A DNA stretch of 64,000 bases from Pseudonocardia sp. C8 (lineage in GTDB: Bacteria > Actinomycetota > Actinomycetes > Mycobacteriales > Pseudonocardiaceae): assembly GCF_014267175.1 (NCBI RefSeq), contig NZ_JACMTR010000002.1:191001-255000 (forward strand), given 5' to 3'. Positions within the stretch are counted from its first letter, which is position 1, and each line of letters starts with the position of its first letter. Made by a program: the position numbers and the translations under genes. Shown in pieces: positions 22,337 to 35,083 of this stretch. The notes under the pieces were generated by a model. It had not been told where the DNA came from, searched no databases, and worked only from the letters and a program-made list of their open reading frames with translations.

Positions 22337-23857
22337 GTGGAGCTGGGGGACCTGCTGGACCGGGGCGAGTTCGGGCTCGTGCCGGTCGTGGCCGGGCGTG
22401 CGGTGCCGGTGCTCGGCGCGCACGTCGTCGAGATCCCGCAGCCGACCCGCTGGGTGCCGCCGGGGTGGGTGCTGCTGACGACCGGGCTGCGGCTGACCAC
22501 GCCGGCGGAGTGCCGGGGTCTCGTCGCCGAGCTGGCCGGCGGGGGCGTGGCGGCGCTCGGGTTCGCGGTCGACATCGTGCACGACGACGTGCCCGCGGCA
22601 CTGGTGGACGAGGCCCGGCGCCGGGGGCTGCCGCTGTTCACGGTGCCGGAGGCGACCCCGTTCCGGGAGATCGTCCGCGCGGTCGACTCCGCCGTGCTGG
22701 ACCGGGACCTGGACGCGTTCCGCCGGGCCGCGTCCATCACCGACACCCTCACCGGGCTGCTCGGCGGCCCCGATCCGGTCCCGGAGCTCGTCCGCGGCCT
22801 GGCCCGGGTGCTGCGGTGCGGGGTCGCGCTGCACCGGCCGGACGGCTCGGTGCTGGCGGCCGACGCGGCGTCCGGCCGGGACGGCGCGGCCGAGCGCTGG
22901 ACCCGGTTCCGGGACCTGCCGGTGACCGGTCCGCCGGTGGAGGTGGTGGACGCCGACGGGCTGTTCGCCGCGGCCGTCCGGCCGGGCGGGGAGGTGCGGG
23001 CGTGGCTGGTCGCGGGGGTGTCCCGCGGGTCGGTGCCGGTGCCGCTGATCGTGCGGGCGGTGGCGCTGGTGGCGCGGCTGCTCGGCGGGCTGGCCGCGGT
23101 CTCCGACGGCGACCGGGAACGGCGGCGGCGGGAACGGGCCGCGGAGCTGCGGGCGCTGATCGCGGGACGGGACACCGCCGGCCGGACGCCGGGCGGGGCC
23201 GGCGACGCGGGCCCGGCCGATCGAGGGCCCGGCGATCGGGCTGGCGCAGGCGGATCACCGGGCGGGGCGACCGGAGGGGCGGCCGGGGCGGCGCGGGGCG
23301 GGCGTGCCGGCCCCGACCCGGACCGGCCGCGGGTGGTCGCCGTGCTCGCTCCCGGGACCGACGTGCTCGAGGCCGAGCGGATCCTCGACGAGCGGCGCGC
23401 ACCCCACCTGCTCTCCGACCTCGACGGCGTGGTGGTCGCGCTGGTCGAGGAGGTGCCCGGCGCCCTCCCGGTCGCCGGGAGCGCCACCGTCACGCCCGGT
23501 GCTCCGGTCGGCCCCGCCTACCGCAACGCCCGCCTCGCCGCCCGTCGTTCGGCACTCACCGGCGGCGCCCCGGTCGCCGTCGAGGACCTGCCGGTGCTGG
23601 ACCGGATGGTGCTGGAGATCGGTGCGGACCGGGCGTCCGAGCTGGCCGCGGACGCCCTCGCGCCGCTCGACGCCACCCTGGTGGCCACGCTGCGCGCCTG
23701 GCTGGCGCACCGGCAGGACGTGCCCGCGACCGCGCGGGCGCTGCACGTGCACGAGAACAGCGTCCGGTACCGGCTCGGGCGGGTCCGGGCGCTGGTCGGG
23801 GACCTGCGGGACCCGTCGGTGCTGGCCGGGGTCTACCTCGCGCTGCTCGCGCCGTGA
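22337..23857 (+). CDS. PucR-family transcriptional regulator
   Basis: A 506-residue regulator with the PucR layout. The N-terminal purine-catabolism-type domain (about 1-125) has RWVPPGWVLLTTGLRL and LPLFTVPEATPFREIVR. A GAF-like central region follows. A C-terminal helix-turn-helix reads RAWLAHRQDVPATARALHVHENSVRYRLGRVRAL. A Gly/Ala-rich insertion (about 280-325) separates the parts. It begins with GTG and is divergent from the aminotransferase, its likely target; the palindrome between them supports this. Effector unknown. Confidence 0.88.
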   Translation: MELGDLLDRGEFGLVPVVAGRAVPVLGAHVVEIPQPTRWVPPGWVLLTTGLRLTTPAECRGLVAELAGGGVAALGFAVDIVHDDVPAALVDEARRRGLPLFTVPEATPFREIVRAVDSAVLDRDLDAFRRAASITDTLTGLLGGPDPVPELVRGLARVLRCGVALHRPDGSVLAADAASGRDGAAERWTRFRDLPVTGPPVEVVDADGLFAAAVRPGGEVRAWLVAGVSRGSVPVPLIVRAVALVARLLGGLAAVSDGDRERRRRERAAELRALIAGRDTAGRTPGGAGDAGPADRGPGDRAGAGGSPGGATGGAAGAARGGRAGPDPDRPRVVAVLAPGTDVLEAERILDERRAPHLLSDLDGVVVALVEEVPGALPVAGSATVTPGAPVGPAYRNARLAARRSALTGGAPVAVEDLPVLDRMVLEIGADRASELAADALAPLDATLVATLRAWLAHRQDVPATARALHVHENSVRYRLGRVRALVGDLRDPSVLAGVYLALLAP

Positions 23858-23889
23858 TCACTCGACCCAGTGGGCCGCCGCCCGCCGGA

Positions 23890-24801
23890 TCAGCCGGTCG
23901 CCGACAGGTAGGACAGCAGGCGCTGCTCGTCGTGGGTCAGCTCCAGGGTGAGCATCGGCAGCAGCTGCTCCAGCTGCTCGGGCGTGCGCGCGCTCGCGAT
24001 CGGCGCGGTCACCGGCGGCCGCGACGCCAGCCAGGCCAGCGCCACCGCCGGGACCGGGACCCCGTGGCCCGCGGCGATCTCGTCCAGCCCGGCCAGCACC
24101 GCACGCCCGCGGGAGTCCAGGTACGCCGCGGCACCCTCGGCGCGCGGGCCGGCCGGTGCGGGCGTGTCCGGGCGGTACTTGCCGGTGAGGAAGCCCTTCG
24201 CCAGCCCGTAGTACGGGTACACGGCCAGCCGCTCCGACTCGGCGAGCGGGGCGAGTGCGGCCTCGAAGTCGTCGCGCTCCATGAGGTTGTAGTGCGGCTG
24301 GATCGCGGTGAACGCGGTGAGCCCGTCCCGCTCGGCGATCTCCAGCGCGGAGCGCAGGCGTCCGGCGGTGAAGTTCGACGCGCCGACCTCCCGGACGAGT
24401 CCCTCGCGGACCAGGGTGTCGAAGGCGTCGAGGGTCTCCTCCTGCGCGGTGGCCTCGTCGTCGCGGTGGGCGTAGTAGAGGTCGATCCGGTCGGTGCCCA
24501 GCCGGCGCAGCGAGTCCCGGGCGGCGGCCGCGATGTTCGCCCCGCCGAGCCCCCGGCGGCCGGGCAGCGAGCCGACCTTCGTCGCGAGGTGCAGCTCGTC
24601 CCGGTTGCCGCGGGCGGCCATCCACTCGCCGAGGATCGTCTCCGACTCGCCACCGGCGTTGCCCGGCACGCGCCACATGTAGGAGTCCGCGGTGTCGATC
24701 TTCCGCCCACCGGCGGCGACGAAGGCGTCGAGGACCGCGAACGAGGTGTCCCTGTCCGCCGTCCAGCCGAAGACGTTCGCGCCGAGAACCAGGTCAGCCA
24801 C
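23890..24801 (-). CDS. Aldo/keto reductase
   Basis: A 303-residue (alpha/beta)8 NADPH-dependent oxidoreductase. The catalytic tetrad is visible: Asp and Tyr in KIDTADSYMW, Lys in LATKVGS and His in LYYAHRDD. The NADP phosphate-binding region near the C-terminus reads APIASARTPEQLEQLL. Sequence style resembles the YajO/Tas or general stress aldo/keto reductases. Its substrate is unknown. It ends 32 bases after the convergent PucR gene and follows the PhoD gene on the same strand. Confidence 0.88.
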   Translation of the reverse strand: MADLVLGANVFGWTADRDTSFAVLDAFVAAGGRKIDTADSYMWRVPGNAGGESETILGEWMAARGNRDELHLATKVGSLPGRRGLGGANIAAAARDSLRRLGTDRIDLYYAHRDDEATAQEETLDAFDTLVREGLVREVGASNFTAGRLRSALEIAERDGLTAFTAIQPHYNLMERDDFEAALAPLAESERLAVYPYYGLAKGFLTGKYRPDTPAPAGPRAEGAAAYLDSRGRAVLAGLDEIAAGHGVPVPAVALAWLASRPPVTAPIASARTPEQLEQLLPMLTLELTHDEQRLLSYLSATG

Positions 24802-24825
24802 GTCCCCGGACGCTACCCGGCGCGC

Positions 24826-26409
24826 TCAGGCCCGGTTCAGGCCCGGCCGCCGGTCCTCGGTGACGAAGCGGCCCCGGGTCTGCACCGGCGCCCCCGGGCG
24901 GGACACGTAGGGGACCACCTTGAACTCCGCCGCCATCTCGTCGGCGGTGAAGCGGGTGCTCACGTAGCCGCGCCGGTCGTTGTGGAAGCGGATGTGCGGG
25001 TTCTCCGCGAGGGTGGCGTCGGCGTTCTTCTTGCGCTCGGCGCCGTCGCCGCTGGAGGTGATCGAGCTCGACACCAGCTCGGTGCCGATCACCGGCGAGC
25101 CCGGGTCGTCGTACCGCCGGCGGATGTCGGCGGCCCAGTGCGCGTGCACGTCCCCGGTCAGCACGACGAGGTTGCGTGCCCGGCCGTGCTCGGTCGCGGC
25201 CACCCAGCCGTCGGCGACACGGTCCCGGGAGCCGGGATAGCCGTCCCAGGCGTCCGGGTTGAACCCGCGCCCGGCGCCCGGGGTGAGGTCGACCTGCGAG
25301 AAGAACACCTGCTGGCCGAGCACGTCCCAGCGGGCACGCGAGCCGGCGAAACCCTCGGTGATCCAGCGCTCCTGCTCCGAGCCGGGCAGCGACCGGTCCG
25401 GGTCGGTCCGGTCCGGGCAGTCGCTCGGGTACACGTCGCCGCAGGGCTGATCGCCGCGGTACTGGCGGGTGTCGAGCATGTGGAAGGTGACCGTGCCGCC
25501 GTAGCCGACGCGGCGGTACAGGCGCATCGATGATCCGCTGGGCCGCTGCGCGGCCCGCAGCGGCATGTTCTCCCAGTAGGCTCGCAGGGCTGCGGCCCGG
25601 CGCGCGGTGAAGTCCCCGGGCGGCACCGGCGGGAGCTCGCGGACGTCGGCGGCCCAGTTGTTCTCGACCTCGTGGTCGTCGAGCACGACCAGCCACGGCG
25701 CGGCGGCGTGCGCGGCCTGCAGGTCGGCGTCGGAGCGGTACTGCGCGTGCCGCTGCCGGTAGCCGGCCAGGGTGGTGGTCTCGGGGCCGGCGTGCTCCCG
25801 GACGTTGCCGCCCGGGGCGACGTACTGCCCGCCGGCGTACTCGTAGATGTAGTCGCCCAGGTGCAGGACGACGTCCGGGTGCTCCTCGGCCATCCGCCGG
25901 TAGGCGGTGAAGTACCCGTGCTCGTACTGCGAGCAGGACGTGAAGGTCATGTGCACCGGCGCCATCGCCGCCGGCGGCGGGGCGGTGCGGGTCCGCCCGG
26001 TGTCGCAGAGCGTGCTCCCCACCCGGAACCGGTAGAAGTAGTCCCGTCCCGGGGCCAGGCCGGCCACCTCGACGTGCACGCTGTGCCCCGCCTCGGGGCC
26101 GGTCGTCGTCCGGCCGCGGCGGACGACGCGGGTGCAGCGCTCGTCCTCGGCGATCTCCCACTCGACGTCGGTGTGCCGGTTCCCGAGCCCGCCGAGGCCG
26201 TCGTCGGCGAGCGGCTCGGTCGCCAGCCGGGTCCACAGCACCACCGAGTCGGCGGCCGGCTCGCCGGAGGCGACCCCGAGCCCGAACGGGTCCCCGGCGG
26301 GCCGGGACACCGGGCCCGCGACGGCCGGGCCGGGCAGCAGCGGCGCGGCGGCGACGACGGCCGCCGTGGTGAGGCCGGCCCGCAGCAGGGAGCGACGAGA
26401 GGTGATCAC
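24826..26409 (-). CDS. phoD: Secreted alkaline phosphatase/phosphodiesterase, PhoD family
   Basis: A 527-residue PhoD-type metallophosphoesterase. The first 33 residues form a Tat signal: SRRSLLRAG, a hydrophobic Ala/Val stretch and a cleavage-like AVAGP. The PhoD N-terminal fibronectin-like domain follows (FGLGVASGEPAADSVVLWTRL). The catalytic domain has FTSCSQYEHGYFTAYRRMAE, VVLHLGDYIYEY, VVLDDHEVENNW and LTGDVHAHWAAD, whose Asp/His/Cys residues bind Fe and Ca. It releases phosphate from extracellular organic esters. GTG 26409 is the start that places the twin arginine near the N-terminus; upstream reading frame is not credible. Confidence 0.9.
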   Translation of the reverse strand: MITSRRSLLRAGLTTAAVVAAAPLLPGPAVAGPVSRPAGDPFGLGVASGEPAADSVVLWTRLATEPLADDGLGGLGNRHTDVEWEIAEDERCTRVVRRGRTTTGPEAGHSVHVEVAGLAPGRDYFYRFRVGSTLCDTGRTRTAPPPAAMAPVHMTFTSCSQYEHGYFTAYRRMAEEHPDVVLHLGDYIYEYAGGQYVAPGGNVREHAGPETTTLAGYRQRHAQYRSDADLQAAHAAAPWLVVLDDHEVENNWAADVRELPPVPPGDFTARRAAALRAYWENMPLRAAQRPSGSSMRLYRRVGYGGTVTFHMLDTRQYRGDQPCGDVYPSDCPDRTDPDRSLPGSEQERWITEGFAGSRARWDVLGQQVFFSQVDLTPGAGRGFNPDAWDGYPGSRDRVADGWVAATEHGRARNLVVLTGDVHAHWAADIRRRYDDPGSPVIGTELVSSSITSSGDGAERKKNADATLAENPHIRFHNDRRGYVSTRFTADEMAAEFKVVPYVSRPGAPVQTRGRFVTEDRRPGLNRA

Positions 26410-26540
26410 GGACCGCAGTGCACCGTCCCCGGTCGAGTGGTACGTGGTCGCCGGGTGGCGGCGTGGTGAACACCCGGCGACTCCTGCGGCGCGCACGTGG
26501 CACGCCGACCGGTGTGGCAGTTGAGCCCCGGTACGGGTTC

Positions 26541-26565
26541 TGGCACTCTCATGAGTAGAGTGCCA
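26541..26565. promoter_or_regulatory. CIRCE element (HrcA operator) upstream of groES
   Basis: TGGCACTC, nine bases, then GAGTGCCA: a near-consensus CIRCE inverted repeat (consensus GCACTC-N9-GAGTGC). It lies about 130 bases before the groES start and includes TAGAGT, a possible -10 box. It predicts HrcA repression of groES-groEL and heat induction. Confidence 0.92.
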
Positions 26566-26693
26566 ATGCGCGCGACGGACGCCGACCGCCCCGGCACCCG
26601 CGACGGCGGGGCGGAGGTCGCCACGTGTGCGCTGCTGACACCGGACAAGAACCCGTGATACCGGATTCACCCCAGGAAGGGGAGGTCATCGTC

Positions 26694-28728
<2,035 letters not shown>

Positions 28729-28753
28729 TCTCCCGGCGGAGCCGGTAGACACG

Positions 28754-28792
28754 ACGACGGCGGGCGACCCGGAGGTCGCCCGCCGTCGTTTC
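28754..28792 (+). terminator. Intrinsic terminator after groEL
   Basis: A perfect 16-bp stem (28754-28769 and 28774-28789) with loop CGGA is followed by TTCGTT. It lies 26 bases after the groEL stop and, being symmetrical, could also end the convergent whiD transcript. Confidence 0.85.
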
Positions 28793-28821
28793 GTTCGCGT
28801 GCCGAGATCCCGCGGGTGTCG

Positions 28822-29157
28822 TCAGCCGGCGTCGAGCTTCTCCACCGGCCGGTTCGCCGCGCCGGCGACCTTGAGCCTGCGCCGCGGGCCGCGGATGATC
28901 GCGTCGCGCTCCGACTCGGACAGTCCACCCCAGATCCCGTACGGCTCGTGCACCTTCAGCGCGTGGTCGCGGCACTGCTGCAGCACCGGGCACCCGGAGC
29001 ACACCTGCTTGGCGCGGGCCTCACGGCGGGCCCTGGCGGGGCCACGTTCCCCCTCGGGATGGAAGAAGAACGCGCTGTCCATCCCCCGGCAGGCTCCCTC
29101 CATCTGCCAGTCGTAGATCTCGGCGACCGGACCGGGAAGCCTCCGGATGTCCGCCAT
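28822..29157 (-). CDS. whiD: WhiB-family iron-sulfur regulator, WhiD/WhiB3-like
   Basis: A 111-residue Wbl protein. Four cysteines for a [4Fe-4S] cluster lie in GACRGMD and VCSGCPVLQQC, followed by the G(I/V)WGG turn in PYGIWGGLSESERD and a basic C-terminus (RGPRRRLKV) for promoter contact. Wbl proteins bind region 4 of the principal sigma factor and sense redox or NO. Start 29157 has GAGGGG upstream; longer in-frame starts do not. Convergent position next to groEL matches whiB3 in M. tuberculosis and whiD in Streptomyces, where it is needed for spore maturation. Confidence 0.9.
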   Translation of the reverse strand: MADIRRLPGPVAEIYDWQMEGACRGMDSAFFFHPEGERGPARARREARAKQVCSGCPVLQQCRDHALKVHEPYGIWGGLSESERDAIIRGPRRRLKVAGAANRPVEKLDAG

Positions 29158-29823
29158 GTTCCCCTCACCTGCCTTCGACCTCGGTCTCGACGCCGTCCAG
29201 ATTCCCGGGGTGCGGCGACCGCAAACCTGATTCGAGGTGAACATCGTGGACCTCGGGGACACGGCCCACCAGCCGTGCCCGCGCCGGGTACGACCGGCCT
29301 GCCCGCCGGCTCCGCGACCGCGGACGACACCGCCCGCTCCGCGCGCTCGTCCGACCCGGGGCGGCGCTGGGCCGCAGCGGTCGCACTCGGTGGCACACGG
29401 GTGCCGGGCGGGCCGGTCACGGTCCGGTCACGACGCGGCCGAACAGGGGACGTCGTGGGCGCCACGCCACTCCGACGGCCCGCTGCGACACGCCGAAGAG
29501 TCACGATTCGATACGCGCAGTCGCCAAGCGGATGCGGAGGGTCGCCGACATGCGGTGTTGCACACGGTGAGCGTCCTCTATACGCGAAGTGACGACGCCG
29601 GCCGCAGACTGCTGCGGGAGTCGCTCCCGAAAGTGGGTCCCGACGATGTACCGTACGGACTACTCCATTCGGCGACCCTTCACCCACATGACGCTGAGAC
29701 AGGTGGGCCGGGGTTCCGAACGGAGGGCACAACCCGCCCCGACCGTGTCAAGGTGAGAGGGTCACCCGCCGATTCGGAGGGTGAATATCACCCGGCTGCA
29801 GGAAGCTGCAGGAAGGAATCGTC
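29158..29823. promoter_or_regulatory. Long divergent regulatory region between whiD and bldM, with TCACCC/GGGTGA sites
   Basis: This 666-base gap has no credible gene; frames through it show no family resemblance. Its right end holds TCACCC (29762-29767) and a palindrome GGGTGA-ATA-TCACCC (29779-29793), just upstream of the bldM ribosome site AGGAAGGA. GGGTGA is, as I recall, the half-site core described for Streptomyces BldM, so autoregulation is plausible. Promoters for both genes must lie here, but I could not place them securely. Confidence 0.5.
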
Positions 29824-30420
29824 GTGACGACGGTACTCATCTGCGACGATCGTCGCAGTGTTCGCGAGGGTCTGACTCGCGTCATGTCCGCGGTCCCCGG
29901 GGTCCAGCGCATCGACTGCGTGGCCCACGGGGACGAGCTCCTCGCCCGCTACGCCCGCCAGTCCGTCGACGTGGTCCTGGTCGGTACCCAGCGCGCGGTG
30001 CCCACCGGGGTCGAGGCGACCCGCCGCCTGGTCGCCGCGCACCCGCAGGCCAACGTCATCGTCTTCGGCGCCCCGGACGACGCCGGCAGCATCGCCGCCG
30101 CCATCGCCGGCGGGGCCCGCGGCTACCTGCGGTGGGACGCCTCCCGCCCCGAGCTGGTCGCCGCGCTCGCGCACACGCTGGCCAGCACCTCGGTGCCGAC
30201 CCCGCGGGTCCCCACCGACCCCGGCGTCCAGCTCACCGAGCGCGAGCTGCAGGTCCTGCGCGGCATGAGCCAGGGCAAGAGCAACGGCCAGATCGGCCGC
30301 GAGCTCTACCTGTCCGAGGACACCGTCAAGACCCACGCCCGGCGGTTGTTCCGCAAGCTGGGTGTCCGGGACCGCGCCCAGGCCGTCGCGCACGGCTTCC
30401 GTCGCGGCCTGGTCTCCTGA
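29824..30420 (+). CDS. bldM: Atypical response regulator BldM (LuxR/NarL type)
   Basis: A 198-residue orphan regulator with an N-terminal receiver-like domain and C-terminal LuxR-type helix-turn-helix (LTERELQVLRGMSQGKSNGQIGRELYLSEDTVKTHARRLFRKLG, nearly the Streptomyces BldM recognition region). The acidic pair CDD is kept, but the phospho-acceptor Asp54 is Gly (VVLVGTQR) and the switch Lys is replaced in GYLRWDAS. It is therefore a pseudo-receiver that cannot be phosphorylated normally. GTG 29824 follows AGGAAGGA. The order whiD, bldM, sigma factor, guaB matches Streptomyces; a role in development is inferred. Confidence 0.88.
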   Translation: MTTVLICDDRRSVREGLTRVMSAVPGVQRIDCVAHGDELLARYARQSVDVVLVGTQRAVPTGVEATRRLVAAHPQANVIVFGAPDDAGSIAAAIAGGARGYLRWDASRPELVAALAHTLASTSVPTPRVPTDPGVQLTERELQVLRGMSQGKSNGQIGRELYLSEDTVKTHARRLFRKLGVRDRAQAVAHGFRRGLVS

Positions 30421-31187
30421 CGGCAGGCTCACGGGTCTCCCGACGGCCCCGCGCCGTCACGCAGTACCGCCGAGCGCCCGCCCCGTGCCGGGCACCCGGT
30501 GGAGCGACGGGCCGGACCGACCCCCGCGGTCCCGCCCGGCTGCCGCGCGCTCCGGTCCGGCTCCCCGGGACCGGAACGCCCCGGGACGCCTCCGAGGGCA
30601 CCCCGCCGCGCACCGGCGGCGCCGCGCCGCGCCCCGGCCGATCGCGCCCGAGGTGCGCCGCCGCGCAGGCCACCTCACACCCCTCTGCGGCGCCTCACAC
30701 CCGGCGCAACAGGTGCGTCGCTCAGTGAACCGGTGTGACGTACCGGCGAGCCCGCGGCGAGCGGTTGCCCGGACGCCGGGAACAGTCACCCCGGTTCACC
30801 GACGTCACCCACGCCCCAGCCGTCACACCCGTCACGAACCCCGCCCCGACCCCGCGCCGCCCCGGAGCCGAAGCGGGCGCCGTGCGCGCCGGGCGGCCCC
30901 CGGCCCGGGCCGCCACCGACCGTGACGCTCGTCATGGCTCGGGTCCGGCCCCGGTACGGTGCACCACGAACCGCTCGCCGATCGTGGTCGGCTGATGACC
31001 GACCGCATTCGCGACGACACGCAACCGGACACGCCGTACGGACGTCCACCTGGCATGGAGCAACTCCCGCGGGCATGCCGCGCTCGGATACGGTGGGCGG
31101 GCCGTGGTGTCTCCTGCCGGGACGCGGGTTGCCTCCACGATCGGATGACACGGACGCGGTCTCGTAACGCCTGGGCGGTTCCCCACG
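30421..31187. other. 767-base intergenic region with roughly 20-bp periodic motifs (weak locus F)
   Basis: No gene could be supported here; open frames are short, Arg/Pro-rich and lack conserved motifs. CCTCACACCC occurs at 30673 and 30693, AAC(A/C)GGTG at 30708 and 30728, and GTCAC(C/A)CC-like motifs at 30785, 30804 and 30822, giving 18-20-bp spacing. GTGAACCGG (30725-30733) and its complement (30791-30799) could pair. The region presumably carries the sigD promoter. The periodicity is weaker than at loci A-E and may include regulator sites. Confidence 0.35.
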
Positions 31188-31763
31188 ATGAGTGAATCAA
31201 GAGACGTACCCGACGAGTGGGTCGAAGCCGCGATCGGCGGCGACCGGTCCGCGGTCGAGCGCGTTCTCTCCGTGGTCCGGCCCCTCGTCGTGCGCTACTG
31301 CCGCGCTCGCCTGGGGACGGATCGAGGATCCGTGTCGGCGGACGACGTCGCCCAGGAGGTGTGTGTGGCCGTGCTCACGGCATTGCCGGGGTACCGGATG
31401 CAGGGGCGTCCGTTCCTCGCCTTCGTCTATGGCATCGCCTCGCACAAGGTGATCGACGCGCACCGGGCGGCGTCCCGGAACCGGTCCGAGCCCGTCGCGA
31501 ACGTGCCGGACCGGATGGAGACGTCCGAGGGCCCGGAGAGCCGCGCGCTGCGGGGCGAGCTGTCCGAGGAGATGGCCCGGCTGCTCGAGGTCCTCCCGGA
31601 GAAGCACCGGGAGATCATCGTGTTGCGGGTGGTCGTGGGCCTGTCCGCGGAGGAGACCGCGGCCGCCGTCGGCTCGACACCCGGTGCCGTCCGGGTGGCC
31701 CAGCACCGGGCGCTGGCCCGGCTGCGGAAGATCATGAGTGAGGAGGTGGTCCGGGATGCCTGA
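31188..31763 (+). CDS. sigD: ECF-type RNA polymerase sigma factor SigD
   Basis: A 191-residue group IV sigma factor. Region 2 has DDVAQEVCVAVLTALPGYRMQGRPFLAFVYGIASHKVIDAHR (-10 recognition and core binding). Region 4 has LEVLPEKHREIIVLRVVVGLSAEETAAAVGSTPGAVRVAQHRALARLR for the -35. Position between the whiD/bldM block and an RsdA-like gene identifies it as SigD, a sigma factor linked to stationary-phase or stringent-type responses in mycobacteria. Its 3' end overlaps the anti-sigma start by 8 bases. No clear ribosome site precedes ATG 31188. Confidence 0.93.
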   Translation: MSESRDVPDEWVEAAIGGDRSAVERVLSVVRPLVVRYCRARLGTDRGSVSADDVAQEVCVAVLTALPGYRMQGRPFLAFVYGIASHKVIDAHRAASRNRSEPVANVPDRMETSEGPESRALRGELSEEMARLLEVLPEKHREIIVLRVVVGLSAEETAAAVGSTPGAVRVAQHRALARLRKIMSEEVVRDA

Positions 31764-32982
31764 CCAGGGTCCCCACGGACCGGACCTCCCCTCGCCCGAG
31801 GAGCGCCGGCCCGCATCGGTCCCGCACGCCCGCTTCGGCGGCCCCCGGACCGGCTCCGGCCGCCAGGGCGACCGCCATCCCGACGACCGGCAGCACGGCG
31901 GGACGAACGGGCGCAACGGGCACCCGTCGCCGTACCCGGTCGGCCGTCCGCTCGCCGAGGTCGACGAGGACGACCCGATCGACCTGGTCGAGCTGCAGGC
32001 CGACGACGAACTGATCAACGCGATCGCGTCCGGGCTCGGTGTCTCCGGCCCCGGCAACCGCGGGTACGACGTCGACGACCGCCTGGTCGCCCTGCTGTCC
32101 ACCTGGAAGGACGACGTCGACCGCGACCCGATCCCGGACCTCGTCGACCCGGACGAGGCCGTGGCGATCCTGCAGCCGGCGAAGCCGTCACGGAAGGTCT
32201 CCTTCCTCCGTCCCCTGGTCGCCGCCGCGGCGGTGGCGGCCTGCGCCCTCGCCGTCGTCTCCATCGGCGCGCACGAGGCCCAGCCGGGCGACGCGCTGTG
32301 GGGTGTCAGCAAGGTGCTCTACAGCGACCGGGCCGAGCAGGTCCAGGCAGCGACCGACCTGCGGACGGGCATCGAGCGGGTCAACGCCAAGCTCGCCACC
32401 GGGGACACCGCCGGCGCGCGGGCGGACCTGGCCGCGCTCGCGCCGCTCCTCGACCGGACCGACCCCGACCGGCGGGACGAGTTCGAGCAGCAGGAGCGGT
32501 TCCTGCGGGCCAAGGTCGCCGAGACGCCGCCGGGTACCCCGACCGACCCCCGGGCGCCGCTGCGGGACGGCACGCCCGCCCCGCCGCCCCCGGCGAAGTC
32601 CGAGGGGAGCGAGGAGCCCGCCCCGCCGGCGACCCGGCCGCGGCCGCAGCCCGGCACGTCCACCCCGGGCGGGACGACCGGCGGGACCACCTCGCCGGAG
32701 GGCACCCGTACGAACGACCCGAGCGTGCTGAGCGGGCCGGGCGGAACCAGCGGTCCCGGTACGAGCAGTGGCTCGACCCCTCCGACGTCCTCGCCGAACC
32801 CGAGGCCGGAGCCGTCGCCGACCACCGAGGGATCGGCCGACCCGACGACGACGTCCACGACGCCGACCGCGGCCGGGGAGGGCAGCGCCGACCCGTCGTC
32901 GGCGTCGTCGTCCTCGTCGCCGCCCCCGCCGTCGTCGGCGTCGTCCACGTCGACCGGGGCGGTCAGCAGCACCCCGAACTGA
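31756..32982 (+). CDS. rsdA: Anti-sigma-D factor RsdA
   Basis: A 408-residue membrane anti-sigma factor. The N-terminal cytoplasmic sigma-binding part has ELQADDELINAIASGLG and YDVDDRLVALLSTWKDDVDRDPIPDL, the SigD-binding segment. One transmembrane helix follows (FLRPLVAAAAVAACALAVVSIG, about residues 150-172), then an extracytoplasmic helical domain and a long Pro/Ser/Thr tail from about residue 260. Release of SigD probably needs regulated proteolysis. The start ATG 31756 lies within sigD and has GAGGAGG nine bases upstream, so the pair is translationally linked. Confidence 0.92.
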   Translation: MPDQGPHGPDLPSPEERRPASVPHARFGGPRTGSGRQGDRHPDDRQHGGTNGRNGHPSPYPVGRPLAEVDEDDPIDLVELQADDELINAIASGLGVSGPGNRGYDVDDRLVALLSTWKDDVDRDPIPDLVDPDEAVAILQPAKPSRKVSFLRPLVAAAAVAACALAVVSIGAHEAQPGDALWGVSKVLYSDRAEQVQAATDLRTGIERVNAKLATGDTAGARADLAALAPLLDRTDPDRRDEFEQQERFLRAKVAETPPGTPTDPRAPLRDGTPAPPPPAKSEGSEEPAPPATRPRPQPGTSTPGGTTGGTTSPEGTRTNDPSVLSGPGGTSGPGTSSGSTPPTSSPNPRPEPSPTTEGSADPTTTSTTPTAAGEGSADPSSASSSSSPPPPSSASSTSTGAVSSTPN

Positions 32983-32994
32983 GGTGTCCGCGGG

Positions 32995-35049
<2,055 letters not shown>

Positions 35050-35071
35050 CCGGGGGACGGCGGGCGCGGCT

Positions 35072-35077
35072 TAGGGT
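35072..35077 (+). promoter_or_regulatory. -10 box for a leaderless guaB3 transcript
   Basis: TAGGGT ends six bases before GTG 35084, so guaB3 can be made as a leaderless message independently of guaB. This decides between GTG 35084 and the in-frame GTG 35078. Confidence 0.55.
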
Positions 35078-35083
35078 GTGCCC

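Noticed and set aside
20632..25533. A 1633-codon open frame on the plus strand spanning rimI to the PhoD gene
   Set aside because: It is an artefact of high GC third positions. It runs antisense through an intact aminotransferase, an aldo/keto reductase and PhoD, and its translation has no family motif.
29237..29827. A 196-codon frame between whiD and bldM
   Set aside because: Arg/Pro-rich translation without motifs, no ribosome site, and it runs through the bldM control region.
30735..31167. Short frames between bldM and sigD (for example 30735-30995 and 30922-31167)
   Set aside because: They overlap one another on both strands, have biased Arg/Pro composition and no recognisable domain.
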